A stretch of DNA of 6,029 nucleotides from Gracilibacteraceae bacterium (GCA_031255985.1 JAIRRL010000110.1:1-6029); one strand, 5' to 3'; shown: positions 1-6,029, counted from the stretch's first letter. Notes: generated from the letters alone by a model not told the origin. Made by a program: numbers and translations.

Positions 1-2
1 CG

Positions 3-1031
3 CGCCCTTTCGTAATCGCCGAGCGCTTGGCGGCAGCGGCCCAGGCGGGTGTAAACCAAAGGGCGGGATTTTTCCTGCCGGAAATCGGAATCGCCGAAGT
101 CGTCAAAACCTTTTTCCCACAACTCCGCCGCTCTGGCGTACAGCGGCAGGGCGGCGCCCCAATCGCCCCGCTCCAGACATTCGTTGCCCGCCAGGACGCA
201 GGCGCCGGGTTGGGCGGGAAAGCGGCGCAAAGCTTCCTCTTTCAGCCAGCGCCGGCCTTCCAGGGCCAAGGCGGGGTCAGGCGCGAATTCCAGCGCCATA
301 TCGGCCAGAAGCATTGCTTTGAGACACAGAGACGAAGCGGAGCCGTCCCGCCGCAAAAATTCGCGGCTGTATTCCCATATCCGCTCCCGCTCTTTCTGCC
401 TGTCCAAGGTCTTGCTCATATGGAATAAAATGGAATTATCGCTCTCGCCGGAGCGGAGCTGTTTTTCCATGATGCGCATATTGCGGGCGATTTTCGCGCC
501 GGCGCGGGCGGCGTCATACCCGTCGTGCCAAAGAAAAACGGCGGCGGGCGGCGCGTCGAACACGCGCGGCGGCGCGCCGGCGTCACGCAAGTCCTCGTGG
601 ATCGCGCCCGTGTAGCGCAAAGTGGGCGTAAGGCGAAAAACGCGCAGGACGGAAGTGTACGGCGCGGAAAAATCCGTTCCCTCATAACGCCGGAGAGCGA
701 CGGCGTCCGTTTCCGCTTTTATCGCGGCGTCGTTTTCCAGCATGGCGCGCAGGGCCGCCGCGCCGCCGGGGTTAAAATATTCGTCCGCGTCCGGAAATAA
801 AATCCAGTCCCCTTCCGCCGCGGCCAGCGCCTGGTTTTTTGCCCAAGCGAAATCGTCCCGCCAGGGAATCTCTATAACGCGCGCGCCCCGCTCCCGCGCG
901 ATTTCCCGCGTCCGATCCGTCGAGCCGGTGTCGGCCACCACGACGGCGTCCGCGATTTCGCCCAGGCTGTCCAGACAGCGGGCCAGGCAGCGTTCCTCGT
1001 TTTTGGTTATCAGGCAGACTGTGAGTTTCAT
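3..1031 (-). CDS. Family 2 glycosyltransferase with C-terminal TPR-like repeats (3' end outside window)
   Basis: The frame reads without a stop from ATG at 1031-1029 to the window edge (343 codons), so the C-terminus is missing. Residues 1-120 form a GT-A glycosyltransferase domain. The protein opens MKLTVCLITKNEERCLARCL, has a nucleotide-sugar-binding DTGSTD motif at 34-39, then FAWAKNQALAAAEGDWILF, and a metal-binding DADE (DXD-type) motif at 81-84. An H-containing segment FLWHDGYD follows the catalytic domain, as in GT2 proteins of the SPBc2/SunS-like 'TPR glycosyltransferase' type. Residues about 275-304 (AGNECLERGDWGAALPLYARA) and 325-343 (YTRLGRCRQALGDYERA) look like TPR helices. There is no signal peptide or membrane segment, so it is probably cytoplasmic. 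The sugar donor and the acceptor (polysaccharide or protein) cannot be told. It is divergent from dnaG. No Shine-Dalgarno sequence precedes the ATG. The family call is firm; the substrate is unknown. Confidence 0.9.
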   Translation of the reverse strand, partial: MKLTVCLITKNEERCLARCLDSLGEIADAVVVADTGSTDRTREIARERGARVIEIPWRDDFAWAKNQALAAAEGDWILFPDADEYFNPGGAAALRAMLENDAAIKAETDAVALRRYEGTDFSAPYTSVLRVFRLTPTLRYTGAIHEDLRDAGAPPRVFDAPPAAVFLWHDGYDAARAGAKIARNMRIMEKQLRSGESDNSILFHMSKTLDRQKERERIWEYSREFLRRDGSASSLCLKAMLLADMALEFAPDPALALEGRRWLKEEALRRFPAQPGACVLAGNECLERGDWGAALPLYARAAELWEKGFDDFGDSDFRQEKSRPLVYTRLGRCRQALGDYERA

Positions 1032-1153
1032 AGAGAACAGTTTACAATATTGCGGCTAAAAACACAAGCGCCATAATTTTTCAGCAAGAAGGATATTGCG
1101 AACATATAGCGAAAATAATCCGGCAAAGCAGTTTTGCGGGAAGGGTAAAATCG
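1032..1153. promoter_or_regulatory. Divergent intergenic region between glycosyltransferase and dnaG
   Basis: These 122 bases are clearly richer in A and T than the flanking genes and must hold the 5' signals of both divergent genes. Plus-strand candidate for dnaG: TTGCGG (1050-1055), 16-base spacer, CATAAT (1072-1077); the -10 matches five of six consensus bases but the -35 only three. Minus-strand candidate for the glycosyltransferase: TTGTGT (complement of 1062-1067), 17-base spacer, TAAACT (complement of 1039-1044). The two candidates overlap, so the polymerases would compete. I found no convincing operator repeat or riboswitch. The promoter assignments are inference from consensus matching. 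Confidence 0.45.
1138..1145 (+). promoter_or_regulatory. Ribosome binding site of dnaG
   Basis: GGGAAGGG ends eight bases before the TTG at 1154. It is the only purine-rich Shine-Dalgarno-like stretch near the start and supports the rare TTG initiation codon. No in-frame ATG or GTG occurs in the intergenic region just upstream, and translation from this TTG gives the canonical DnaG N-terminus. Confidence 0.7.
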
Positions 1154-3025
1154 TTGATTCCTAGCGAATTCATTGACGAATTGCGGCAGCGCGCCGATAT
1201 TGTTTCTATTATCGCCGAACATGTGGAACTGAAGCGATCCGGAGGGAAATACTTCGGGCTTTGTCCCTTTCACGCGGAAAAAACGCCGAGTTTTCATGTG
1301 GACGCGGAACGGCGGCGCTATCACTGCTTTGGCTGTCACGCCGGCGGCAATGTTTATAAGTTTTTGATGGAGCGGGAGAACCTTTCCTTCCCGGACGCCG
1401 TACGGCGAGTGGCGGAAAAAACAGGAATGGAAATGCCGGTCGCGCCCATGTCCGCGGCGGAACAAGCCAGAGCCGCCGCCGCCAAACGCTATTTGCAAGC
1501 CCACGCCGCCGCCACGGCTTTTTATCACGATCTGCTGACGCGATCAGAGGCGGGCCGGCCAGCCAGGAAATACCTTAAGTCGCGCCAAATCAGCCCGGAA
1601 GCGGCGGAGCGTTTTTCCCTGGGTTACGCGCCGGACGCCTGGGACGGCTTGAGCGGCAAATTGCGGGCGGAGGGGTTTTCAGAACAGGAACTTGTCTCCT
1701 TCGGCCTGCTCAAACAGCGCGAGGGCGGGAACCAAGGCGGCGGGGCTTATGACCGTTTCCGCGCCAGGCTGATGTTCCCTATTTTGGACGTACAGGGGCG
1801 CCCGGTCGCTTTCGGGGGCCGCGTCCTAAACGAGGCAAACAGTCCGGCGGCGCCTAAGTACCTGAATTCACCCGAAACCCCGTTTTTTCAAAAAGGGAAG
1901 CATCTCTACGGTCTGCACTCCGCCTGCCGTCAGATCGGCGCCGTCGGTTACGCCCTGCTGGTGGAAGGTTATATGGATGTGATCGCCGCCCAAAACGCGG
2001 GATTTACGCAGGCGGTGGCTTCCTTGGGCACGGCGCTGACCAGCGATCAGGCCAAACTGCTCAAACGTTACGGTCGCCGCGTTATCATCGGTTATGACAA
2101 TGACGCGGCCGGCAAAAAGGCCGCCCTTTCCGCCGGGGAAATTTTTCTGGCCGAGGGACTGCGGACGGAAGTCCTCGTCCTGAAGGAGGCCAAAGACCCG
2201 GATGAGTATCTGCGCGGGCGCGGCCCGGAGCAATTCGCGGCCCTGCTGGCGGAAAGCCCCCCGTTTATCGAGTTTAAGTACAGGGAATTCAGCCGCGGGC
2301 GCGATGTCCGTTCCGTCGCGGACAGAGCTGAACTTATCCGCCTGCTGGCCCCGGATATCCTCCGGCTGGGGCGGGTGGAACAGGAAGGCTATATACGGTT
2401 TCTCAGCCGTGAATTAGGGCTTACGCTTGAAGCCGTGCAGGCCGAAGTGGAGGGACAGCCCCCGGCTACGCGCCGCTTTCCCCCGCCGGCGGTTCCGCCG
2501 CCGGATCCGGCGGCGGCCGCGAGCGTTGCTCCTCCCGCCGCTTCTGCTATTTACGCCGCTCCTACTGCGCCTGCCGCGCCGCTTGGCCTGTTTCGCGCCG
2601 AACAATTGCTTCTGCGCGCGGCTTTAGACGACGGCGCCTGCCGGCCGCAGATCCTGCGCGAACTCGGCCCGGATTTTTGGCTCGCGCCCGAACACCGGTT
2701 TTTATTTGAAAACGCGAATAATCCGGACATCTACAGCGGCGACGATGATTTTTACCGGCGTTGCCAGAGAAGGTTGGCGGAACTCTACTCATCCCCGTTC
2801 GCGCCCGCCGGCAGAGATGAAATTGTCGCCGACTGCATCTTAACGGTTAAACGCGAGCAGGAACGGCAGGAAACCGAGGAACTGCAATCACAAATGATTT
2901 TGCTGGAAAGCAGCGGCGATACGGAGGGGGCGCTGAGGCTGCTGAAAGTAATACGGGAGCGTTTGCAGGAAAACGGCGGAAGACAGAGAAACGATATGGG
3001 ACAGTCTGATGAAGATCTTGAATGA
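1154..3025 (+). CDS. dnaG: DNA primase DnaG
   Basis: Primase that synthesises the short RNA primers for Okazaki fragments and leading-strand initiation, working with the replicative helicase at the fork. The 623-residue frame starts with TTG and is intact. N-terminal CHC2 zinc-binding domain: C37, H40, C58 and C61 (CPFH and CFGC motifs). Catalytic core: the DRFRARLMFPI segment near residue 200 and PKYLNSPETPFF near 235-245. TOPRIM domain: VEGYMD with the general acid/base E271, and DNDAAG with metal ligands D315 and D317. Residues about 433-477 are an Ala/Pro-rich, low-complexity linker, then a helical C-terminal domain (about 478-610) in the position of the helicase-binding domain. The protein is slightly longer than typical DnaG (about 580-605 residues), and the linker accounts for this. 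The 3' end either overlaps rpoD by 17 bases or lies 28 bases before it, depending on the rpoD start. Identification is secure. Confidence 0.98.
   Translation: MIPSEFIDELRQRADIVSIIAEHVELKRSGGKYFGLCPFHAEKTPSFHVDAERRRYHCFGCHAGGNVYKFLMERENLSFPDAVRRVAEKTGMEMPVAPMSAAEQARAAAAKRYLQAHAAATAFYHDLLTRSEAGRPARKYLKSRQISPEAAERFSLGYAPDAWDGLSGKLRAEGFSEQELVSFGLLKQREGGNQGGGAYDRFRARLMFPILDVQGRPVAFGGRVLNEANSPAAPKYLNSPETPFFQKGKHLYGLHSACRQIGAVGYALLVEGYMDVIAAQNAGFTQAVASLGTALTSDQAKLLKRYGRRVIIGYDNDAAGKKAALSAGEIFLAEGLRTEVLVLKEAKDPDEYLRGRGPEQFAALLAESPPFIEFKYREFSRGRDVRSVADRAELIRLLAPDILRLGRVEQEGYIRFLSRELGLTLEAVQAEVEGQPPATRRFPPPAVPPPDPAAAASVAPPAASAIYAAPTAPAAPLGLFRAEQLLLRAALDDGACRPQILRELGPDFWLAPEHRFLFENANNPDIYSGDDDFYRRCQRRLAELYSSPFAPAGRDEIVADCILTVKREQERQETEELQSQMILLESSGDTEGALRLLKVIRERLQENGGRQRNDMGQSDEDLE
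2495..2516. repeat. Perfect 22-base GC palindrome inside dnaG
   Basis: The two 11-base halves are exact reverse complements around a centre at 2505/2506. In RNA this would fold as a 9-bp all-GC stem (CCGCCGCCG with CGGCGGCGG) closed by a GATC tetraloop. A smaller perfect palindrome, CCGCCGGCGG, lies just upstream at 2483-2492, and GCGGCCGC overlaps the right flank at 2513-2520. No U-tract follows, so this is not an intrinsic terminator. It falls in the region encoding the Pro/Ala linker, where GC-rich Pro (CCN) and Ala (GCN) codons can give such symmetry by composition alone. Confidence 0.75.
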
Positions 3026-3038
3026 ACCGGAGGGGCAG

Positions 3039-3044
3039 AGGAGG
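3039..3044 (+). promoter_or_regulatory. Strong Shine-Dalgarno sequence that decides the rpoD start
   Basis: AGGAGG is a full match to the anti-Shine-Dalgarno core and ends nine bases before an in-frame GTG at 3054. The upstream in-frame ATG at 3009 has only a weak GGGA (2998-3001) before it. This argues that rpoD translation starts at 3054. Confidence 0.7.
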
Positions 3045-3053
3045 ATTGCAACG

Positions 3054-4175
3054 GTGGCAGAAGATGAGATTGCGGCGGTGGCAGAGCAAAAGAGAGAGAA
3101 CGTCACCAAATTAATCGAATTAGGCAAGAGCAAGGGAAATCTCACCTATAACGAAATTTCCGACGCATTGCAGCAAAATCCGCTTTCCGTTGAGCAGATA
3201 GAAGGGGTTTACGCTATTATCAACGGGATGGGCATTGATATCGTCGATGAAAACTCTGATATCGTTGTAATTGATAAAGAAACGACGCAGTTCGCGGAGG
3301 AAGTCGTACAGGAGGCGGATATTGACCTTTCGGTGCCGGAAGGAGTGGGCATCGACGATCCTGTGCGCATGTACCTGAAAGAAATCGGCCGGGTACGCCT
3401 GCTGACGCCGCGGGAGGAAATAGAGCTGGCCCAGTCTATGGAAGAAGGGGACGAGGAATCCAAGCGCCGTTTAGCCGAAGCCAATCTGCGGCTCGTGGTC
3501 AGCATTGCCAAGCGCTATGTAGGCCGCGGTATGCAGTTTTTGGATTTAATTCAGGAGGGCAATCTCGGTCTCATCAAGGCTGTGGAAAAATTCGATTATC
3601 GCAAAGGGTTTAAATTCAGCACTTACGCGACTTGGTGGGTTCGGCAGGCCATAACGCGCGCCATCGCCGACCAGGCGCGCACTATCCGCATCCCCGTTCA
3701 TATGGTGGAGACGATCAACAAGGTCATCCGCGTCAACCGGCAATTGCTGCAAAAACTCGGACGGGAAGCCACCCCGGAAGAAACGGCGCAGGAAATGGAT
3801 ATCCCGGAAGAGCGGGTACGCGAAATCATGAAAATCGCTCAGGAGCCGGTATCGCTGGAAACGCCCATCGGAGAGGAAGAGGACTCGCATCTGGGTGATT
3901 TTATCCCGGACGACGACGCCCCCGCGCCTTCGGAAGCCGCCTCCTTCATTTTGCTGAAGGAGCAGTTGGAAGAAGTGCTGGAAACGCTGACCGCACGGGA
4001 GGAAAAAGTCCTGCGCCTGCGCTTCGGCCTTGACGACGGTCACACCCGCACTTTAGAGGAAGTGGGACAGGAATTCGGCGTGACCAGAGAACGAATCCGC
4101 CAGATCGAGGCCAAGGCGCTGCGAAAACTGCGCCATCCCAGCCGCAGCAAAAAACTGAAGGATTATTTAGACTAG
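3054..4175 (+). CDS. rpoD: Primary (housekeeping) RNA polymerase sigma factor RpoD/SigA
   Basis: Directs RNA polymerase to -35/-10 promoters of housekeeping genes. I call the start at GTG 3054 (373 residues) because of AGGAGG at 3039-3044; an in-frame ATG at 3009 would give 388 residues and a 17-base overlap with dnaG. The shorter form is close to the 371 residues of Bacillus SigA. In the 373-residue numbering, a short region 1.1-like helical domain (KLIELGKSKGNLTYNEI) comes first, then an acidic linker. Region 1.2 begins near 102 (DDPVRMYLKEIGRV). Region 2 spans about 143-217, with the core-binding LDLIQEGNLGLIKAVEKFDY and the -10 recognition/melting segment FKFSTYATWWVRQAI. Region 3 spans about 221-290. 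Region 4 spans about 302-365 with the -35-binding helix-turn-helix LEEVGQEFGVTRERIRQIE. There is no large non-conserved insert as in proteobacterial RpoD, which fits Bacillota. Transcription is probably with dnaG; no terminator is visible between them. Confidence 0.97.
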   Translation: MAEDEIAAVAEQKRENVTKLIELGKSKGNLTYNEISDALQQNPLSVEQIEGVYAIINGMGIDIVDENSDIVVIDKETTQFAEEVVQEADIDLSVPEGVGIDDPVRMYLKEIGRVRLLTPREEIELAQSMEEGDEESKRRLAEANLRLVVSIAKRYVGRGMQFLDLIQEGNLGLIKAVEKFDYRKGFKFSTYATWWVRQAITRAIADQARTIRIPVHMVETINKVIRVNRQLLQKLGREATPEETAQEMDIPEERVREIMKIAQEPVSLETPIGEEEDSHLGDFIPDDDAPAPSEAASFILLKEQLEEVLETLTAREEKVLRLRFGLDDGHTRTLEEVGQEFGVTRERIRQIEAKALRKLRHPSRSKKLKDYLD

Positions 4176-4189
4176 CGCCTCTGAGCGGC

Positions 4190-4218
4190 TTGTGTACCTT
4201 CAGTCTTTATGTTATAAT
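4190..4218 (+). promoter_or_regulatory. Promoter of tRNA-His
   Basis: A perfect TATAAT (4213-4218) is preceded by TG at 4210-4211, an extended -10 element. TTGTGT (4190-4195) lies exactly 17 bases upstream as the -35. Transcription would start near 4225, leaving a 5' leader of about a dozen bases for RNase P to remove. The promoter begins 15 bases after the rpoD stop, so the tRNA can be expressed apart from the dnaG-rpoD transcript. This is the best promoter in the window. Confidence 0.75.
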
Positions 4219-4237
4219 CTCTTTCGTTGGCAAACGC

Positions 4238-4314
4238 GGTGGGTGTGGCGAAGCGGTTAACGCACCGGATTGTGGCTCCGGCACTCGTGGGTTCAAGTCC
4301 CATCACCCACCCCA
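4238..4314 (+). tRNA. tRNA-His (anticodon GTG)
   Basis: A full cloverleaf can be drawn. The acceptor stem pairs 4239-4245 (GTGGGTG) with 4304-4310 (CACCCAC). The D stem pairs GCG 4248-4250 with CGC 4261-4263. The anticodon stem pairs CCGGA 4265-4269 with TCCGG 4277-4281 around loop TTGTGGC, with anticodon GTG at 4272-4274. The T stem pairs 4287-4291 with 4299-4303 around TTCAAGT. The variable loop is five bases. The histidine identity pair is present: an encoded extra G at 4238 (G-1) opposite C73 at 4311. CCA is encoded at 4312-4314. It decodes CAC and CAU. It has its own promoter just upstream and no obvious intrinsic terminator downstream. Confidence 0.97.
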
Positions 4315-4389
4315 TTAGCGCCGTTTATGGCAATAAGTTACATAATCATATCAGCTGTTTCTGTGTTTTAATTGTAAATTTATTCCAAT
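4315..4389. other. AT-rich convergent intergenic spacer
   Basis: These 75 bases separate the tRNA 3' end from the stop codon of the minus-strand protease gene, so transcripts from both sides converge here. I see only short imperfect hairpins (for example GCC/GGC around GTTTAT at about 4320-4331) and no stem with a U-tract strong enough to call a terminator in either direction. There is no gene-like frame specific to this spacer. Confidence 0.6.
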
Positions 4390-6029
4390 TTATTTCGTCA
4401 GCAGTCTTTTAACTTCGGTCAGCAATTCCTCGCTAACCGTGCCGGTTCCGCCCAGGGCCACAACCTGCTTGCCTCTGAGCGCCGTCAGCAAAGATTGCTG
4501 CCTGGCTGTCAAGCCGTCGGAACTGACGAGCATGATGGATGATGAATTTAGCGCCGCCAGCAGTCCCCCCGTGAGCGCGTCCGGAAAATCGCCACCCGTG
4601 GCGATGTATAAATTAGCGCCGGTCGGCATATAGGCGTACAAAACGGAAGCGGACGTGTCATAACGGTTGTCGCCGGCCAGGCGCGTCGGATTCGGAAGCG
4701 ATTTTTCCAGATCGGCGGAGACGACGCCGAGACCGCCCACTATCAACGTTTGGCTGACGCTTAAATTACGCAGGGCGCGGGCGGTCACTTCCGGCAGTCT
4801 GTCCCGCTCAGTCAGCAGGATGGGCCAGCCGGCCTGCGCCGCTTCCGCCGCGATGGAGAGAGCGTCTGGAAAATTATGGCCATTGACGACGACCGCCTGG
4901 CCGCGGCTGCCCAGCAGGCGGGCCACGGCGGCGGCGGTTTCATAGCGGTCAGCGCCGTAAAGACGGGTGATGGGAGCGATTCCGGCCAACTGTCTCGCGA
5001 TGGAGACGGAAATAGCGCCTTCCCCGCCCAGGATATAAATATTAAGCGGAGCGAGTTCCTGGACTGTCTCCAAAACCTCGGTCGGCAACACGTCCGGATA
5101 GGTCAACAGCAGCGGCGCCTGCAGTTTATAAGCGAGCGGCACGCCGGCCAGCGCGTCGGGAAAGTCGTCGGCGCGGGCGATAATGACCGAGTCCGTTCCC
5201 TGGGGAAACGCTTCGCGCACGGCGGCGAGCGCCGTTTGAATCCTGGTGGCTCCCGCTACTCTGTCGCCGGAGTTTTGCCGCCGCGCCACGCCGACCTGAT
5301 AAAGCCCCGGTTCGTAAATACTGGCGCTGACGGTTCCCCCGGCGACAGCCGGGTCGCCGCCGCCCACCTTAACCCAGCGCGCACCCTGCAAACGGTAGAT
5401 ATAGGCGGCGCCCGCGCCGGGAGCGTCGCTGCCGAGCGGCAAGGATAAAATAACCGCCTTTTCCGGCGCCGGCCCCTCCCAGGTCACCGCATAGGCGGCG
5501 CCAAGTCCGGTAAGTTCTTCCACATAGAGGCTCGCCGCGCCGGACGGTTCAATATTCACCGGTAAGGCCGCCTCCACGGCCCCGCTCGGATCTACCGGCA
5601 GATTAAAAGCTCCCGGTGGGATGCTAAGGGCGGCGCCGTCGCCGCTGGCCACGATTCCCCCGCCCCAGTTCAATACGGCGGGCGCGTGATACAGCGTTTG
5701 CGGGCTCAAGCTCTGCAAGGCCCGGTATACATCCAGAACACCGTAGCCGTATTCTTCATCCTGTCCGGCCCGGCCTTTATCGCGGGCCGAAGCCTCCAGA
5801 ATCCGCAGAACATCCGCCGCCGAAGCTTCGGGATATTTGCTCCAGACCAGCGCCGCCGCTCCGGACACCAGCGCCGCCGCAACCGAAGTGCCTTTGGTAT
5901 AAGCAAGCCCGGCGCCGTTTCCCAGATAAGTCGGATAAGTCGTGAGCACCGTATCTCCCGGCGCTGACAAAGACACCTCCGCTCCGGTCAGGGAAAAATC
6001 CGTGATGCGTTCTTCCCGCGTCAAAGCCG
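4390..6029 (-). CDS. Subtilisin-family (S8) protein with three C-terminal CWB2 cell-wall-binding repeats (5' end outside window)
   Basis: The frame is open at the right edge, so the start, any signal peptide and the catalytic Asp and His are missing; 545 residues are visible and the stop is TAA at 4392-4390. The TTG at 6024 is probably an internal Leu codon, since subtilase-like sequence continues through it. About 5700-6029 encode the end of a peptidase S8 domain: VSLSAPGDTVLTTYP, then YTKGTSVAAALVSGAAALVW with the nucleophile Ser codon at 5886-5884, then YGYGVLDVYRAL. About 5300-5670 encode a beta-rich segment with IVASGDGAALSIPPGAF, which resembles ZU5-like domains (inference). The rest is three CWB2 (PF04122-type) repeats, starting near 5270, 4970 and 4690, each with FPDAL (DDFPDALAG, HNFPDALSI, GDFPDALTG) and a GG-G-S motif (ILGGEGAIS, IVGGLGVVS, ALGGTGTVS). 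CWB2 repeats bind secondary wall polymers in Gram-positive envelopes, so a surface-anchored protease is likely. Pro and His usually found after the Ser motif are replaced by Ala and Leu. Confidence 0.92.
   Translation of the reverse strand, partial: ALTREERITDFSLTGAEVSLSAPGDTVLTTYPTYLGNGAGLAYTKGTSVAAALVSGAAALVWSKYPEASAADVLRILEASARDKGRAGQDEEYGYGVLDVYRALQSLSPQTLYHAPAVLNWGGGIVASGDGAALSIPPGAFNLPVDPSGAVEAALPVNIEPSGAASLYVEELTGLGAAYAVTWEGPAPEKAVILSLPLGSDAPGAGAAYIYRLQGARWVKVGGGDPAVAGGTVSASIYEPGLYQVGVARRQNSGDRVAGATRIQTALAAVREAFPQGTDSVIIARADDFPDALAGVPLAYKLQAPLLLTYPDVLPTEVLETVQELAPLNIYILGGEGAISVSIARQLAGIAPITRLYGADRYETAAAVARLLGSRGQAVVVNGHNFPDALSIAAEAAQAGWPILLTERDRLPEVTARALRNLSVSQTLIVGGLGVVSADLEKSLPNPTRLAGDNRYDTSASVLYAYMPTGANLYIATGGDFPDALTGGLLAALNSSSIMLVSSDGLTARQQSLLTALRGKQVVALGGTGTVSEELLTEVKRLLTK

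Noticed and set aside
27..1059. Several long open frames on the plus strand and in another minus frame (for example 27-428, 184-615, 525-800, 416-685)
   Set aside because: They overlap the continuous glycosyltransferase frame on the minus strand, which has clear GT2 motifs. Their translations are Arg/Ala/Pro-rich and show no family features, as expected for shadows of a GC-rich gene.
1028..1528. Minus-strand open frame of 166 codons across the dnaG 5' end and intergenic region
   Set aside because: It is antisense to the zinc-finger part of dnaG, has no recognisable motif and no ribosome site, and is explained by codon composition.
3546..4043. Minus-strand open frame of 165 codons antisense to rpoD
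   Set aside because: It lies opposite the most conserved sigma regions and looks like a composition shadow.
4238..4314. tRNA-His as a possible integration (att) site
   Set aside because: I found no second copy of the tRNA 3' end and no integrase or mobile gene in the window.
4317..4335. Possible terminator hairpin after tRNA-His (GCC/GGC around GTTTAT)
   Set aside because: The stem is only three base pairs and no U-tract follows.
4227..4412. Open frame of 61 codons over the tRNA
   Set aside because: Its first half is the tRNA-His gene itself and the rest is the AT-rich spacer; no ribosome site.
4393..5270. Repeated segments as possible DNA repeats or CRISPR
   Set aside because: The similarity is at protein level (three diverged CWB2 modules of about 95 residues); there are no short identical spaced DNA repeats.
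4876..5448. Plus-strand open frame of 190 codons opposite the protease gene
   Set aside because: It is antisense to CWB2 repeats with clear FPDAL motifs and has no family features of its own.

Overview
The window is a stretch of bacterial chromosome of fairly high GC content. It carries four protein-coding genes, two of them cut by the window edges, and one tRNA gene. The gene pair (primase followed directly by a primary sigma factor of about 370 residues), the strong AGGAGG ribosome binding sites, a TTG start codon and the CWB2 cell-wall-binding repeats suggest a member of the Bacillota (Clostridia- or Negativicutes-like). That placement is inference; nothing here fixes the genus.

Layout. 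Positions 3-1031 (minus strand, 3' end outside the window) encode a family 2 glycosyltransferase with C-terminal TPR-like helices. A 122-base AT-richer divergent intergenic region follows. Then come dnaG (1154-3025, plus) and rpoD/sigA (best start 3054, to 4175, plus), which form the core of the classical macromolecular synthesis operon. rpsU is not next to them; a divergent glycosyltransferase occupies the upstream side. Just after rpoD lies a histidine tRNA gene (4238-4314) with its own clear promoter (extended -10, TATAAT, 17-base spacer). From 4390 to the right edge, on the minus strand, runs the C-terminal 545 residues of a subtilisin-family (S8) protein followed by a probable beta-sandwich domain and three CWB2 repeats. 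This is probably an exported, surface-attached protease that converges on the tRNA gene.

How the genes work together. DnaG makes RNA primers for replication and RpoD is the housekeeping sigma factor; their co-transcription links replication and transcription capacity. tRNA-His is part of translation. The two flanking genes look like cell-envelope or surface functions and have no evident functional link to the core.

I see no mobile element, CRISPR array, phage gene or defence system, and no evidence of a new system. The points most worth a second look are the rpoD start choice, a perfect 22-base GC palindrome inside the dnaG linker, the atypical sequence after the protease catalytic serine, the protease domain architecture, and a possible leaderless start for the glycosyltransferase.
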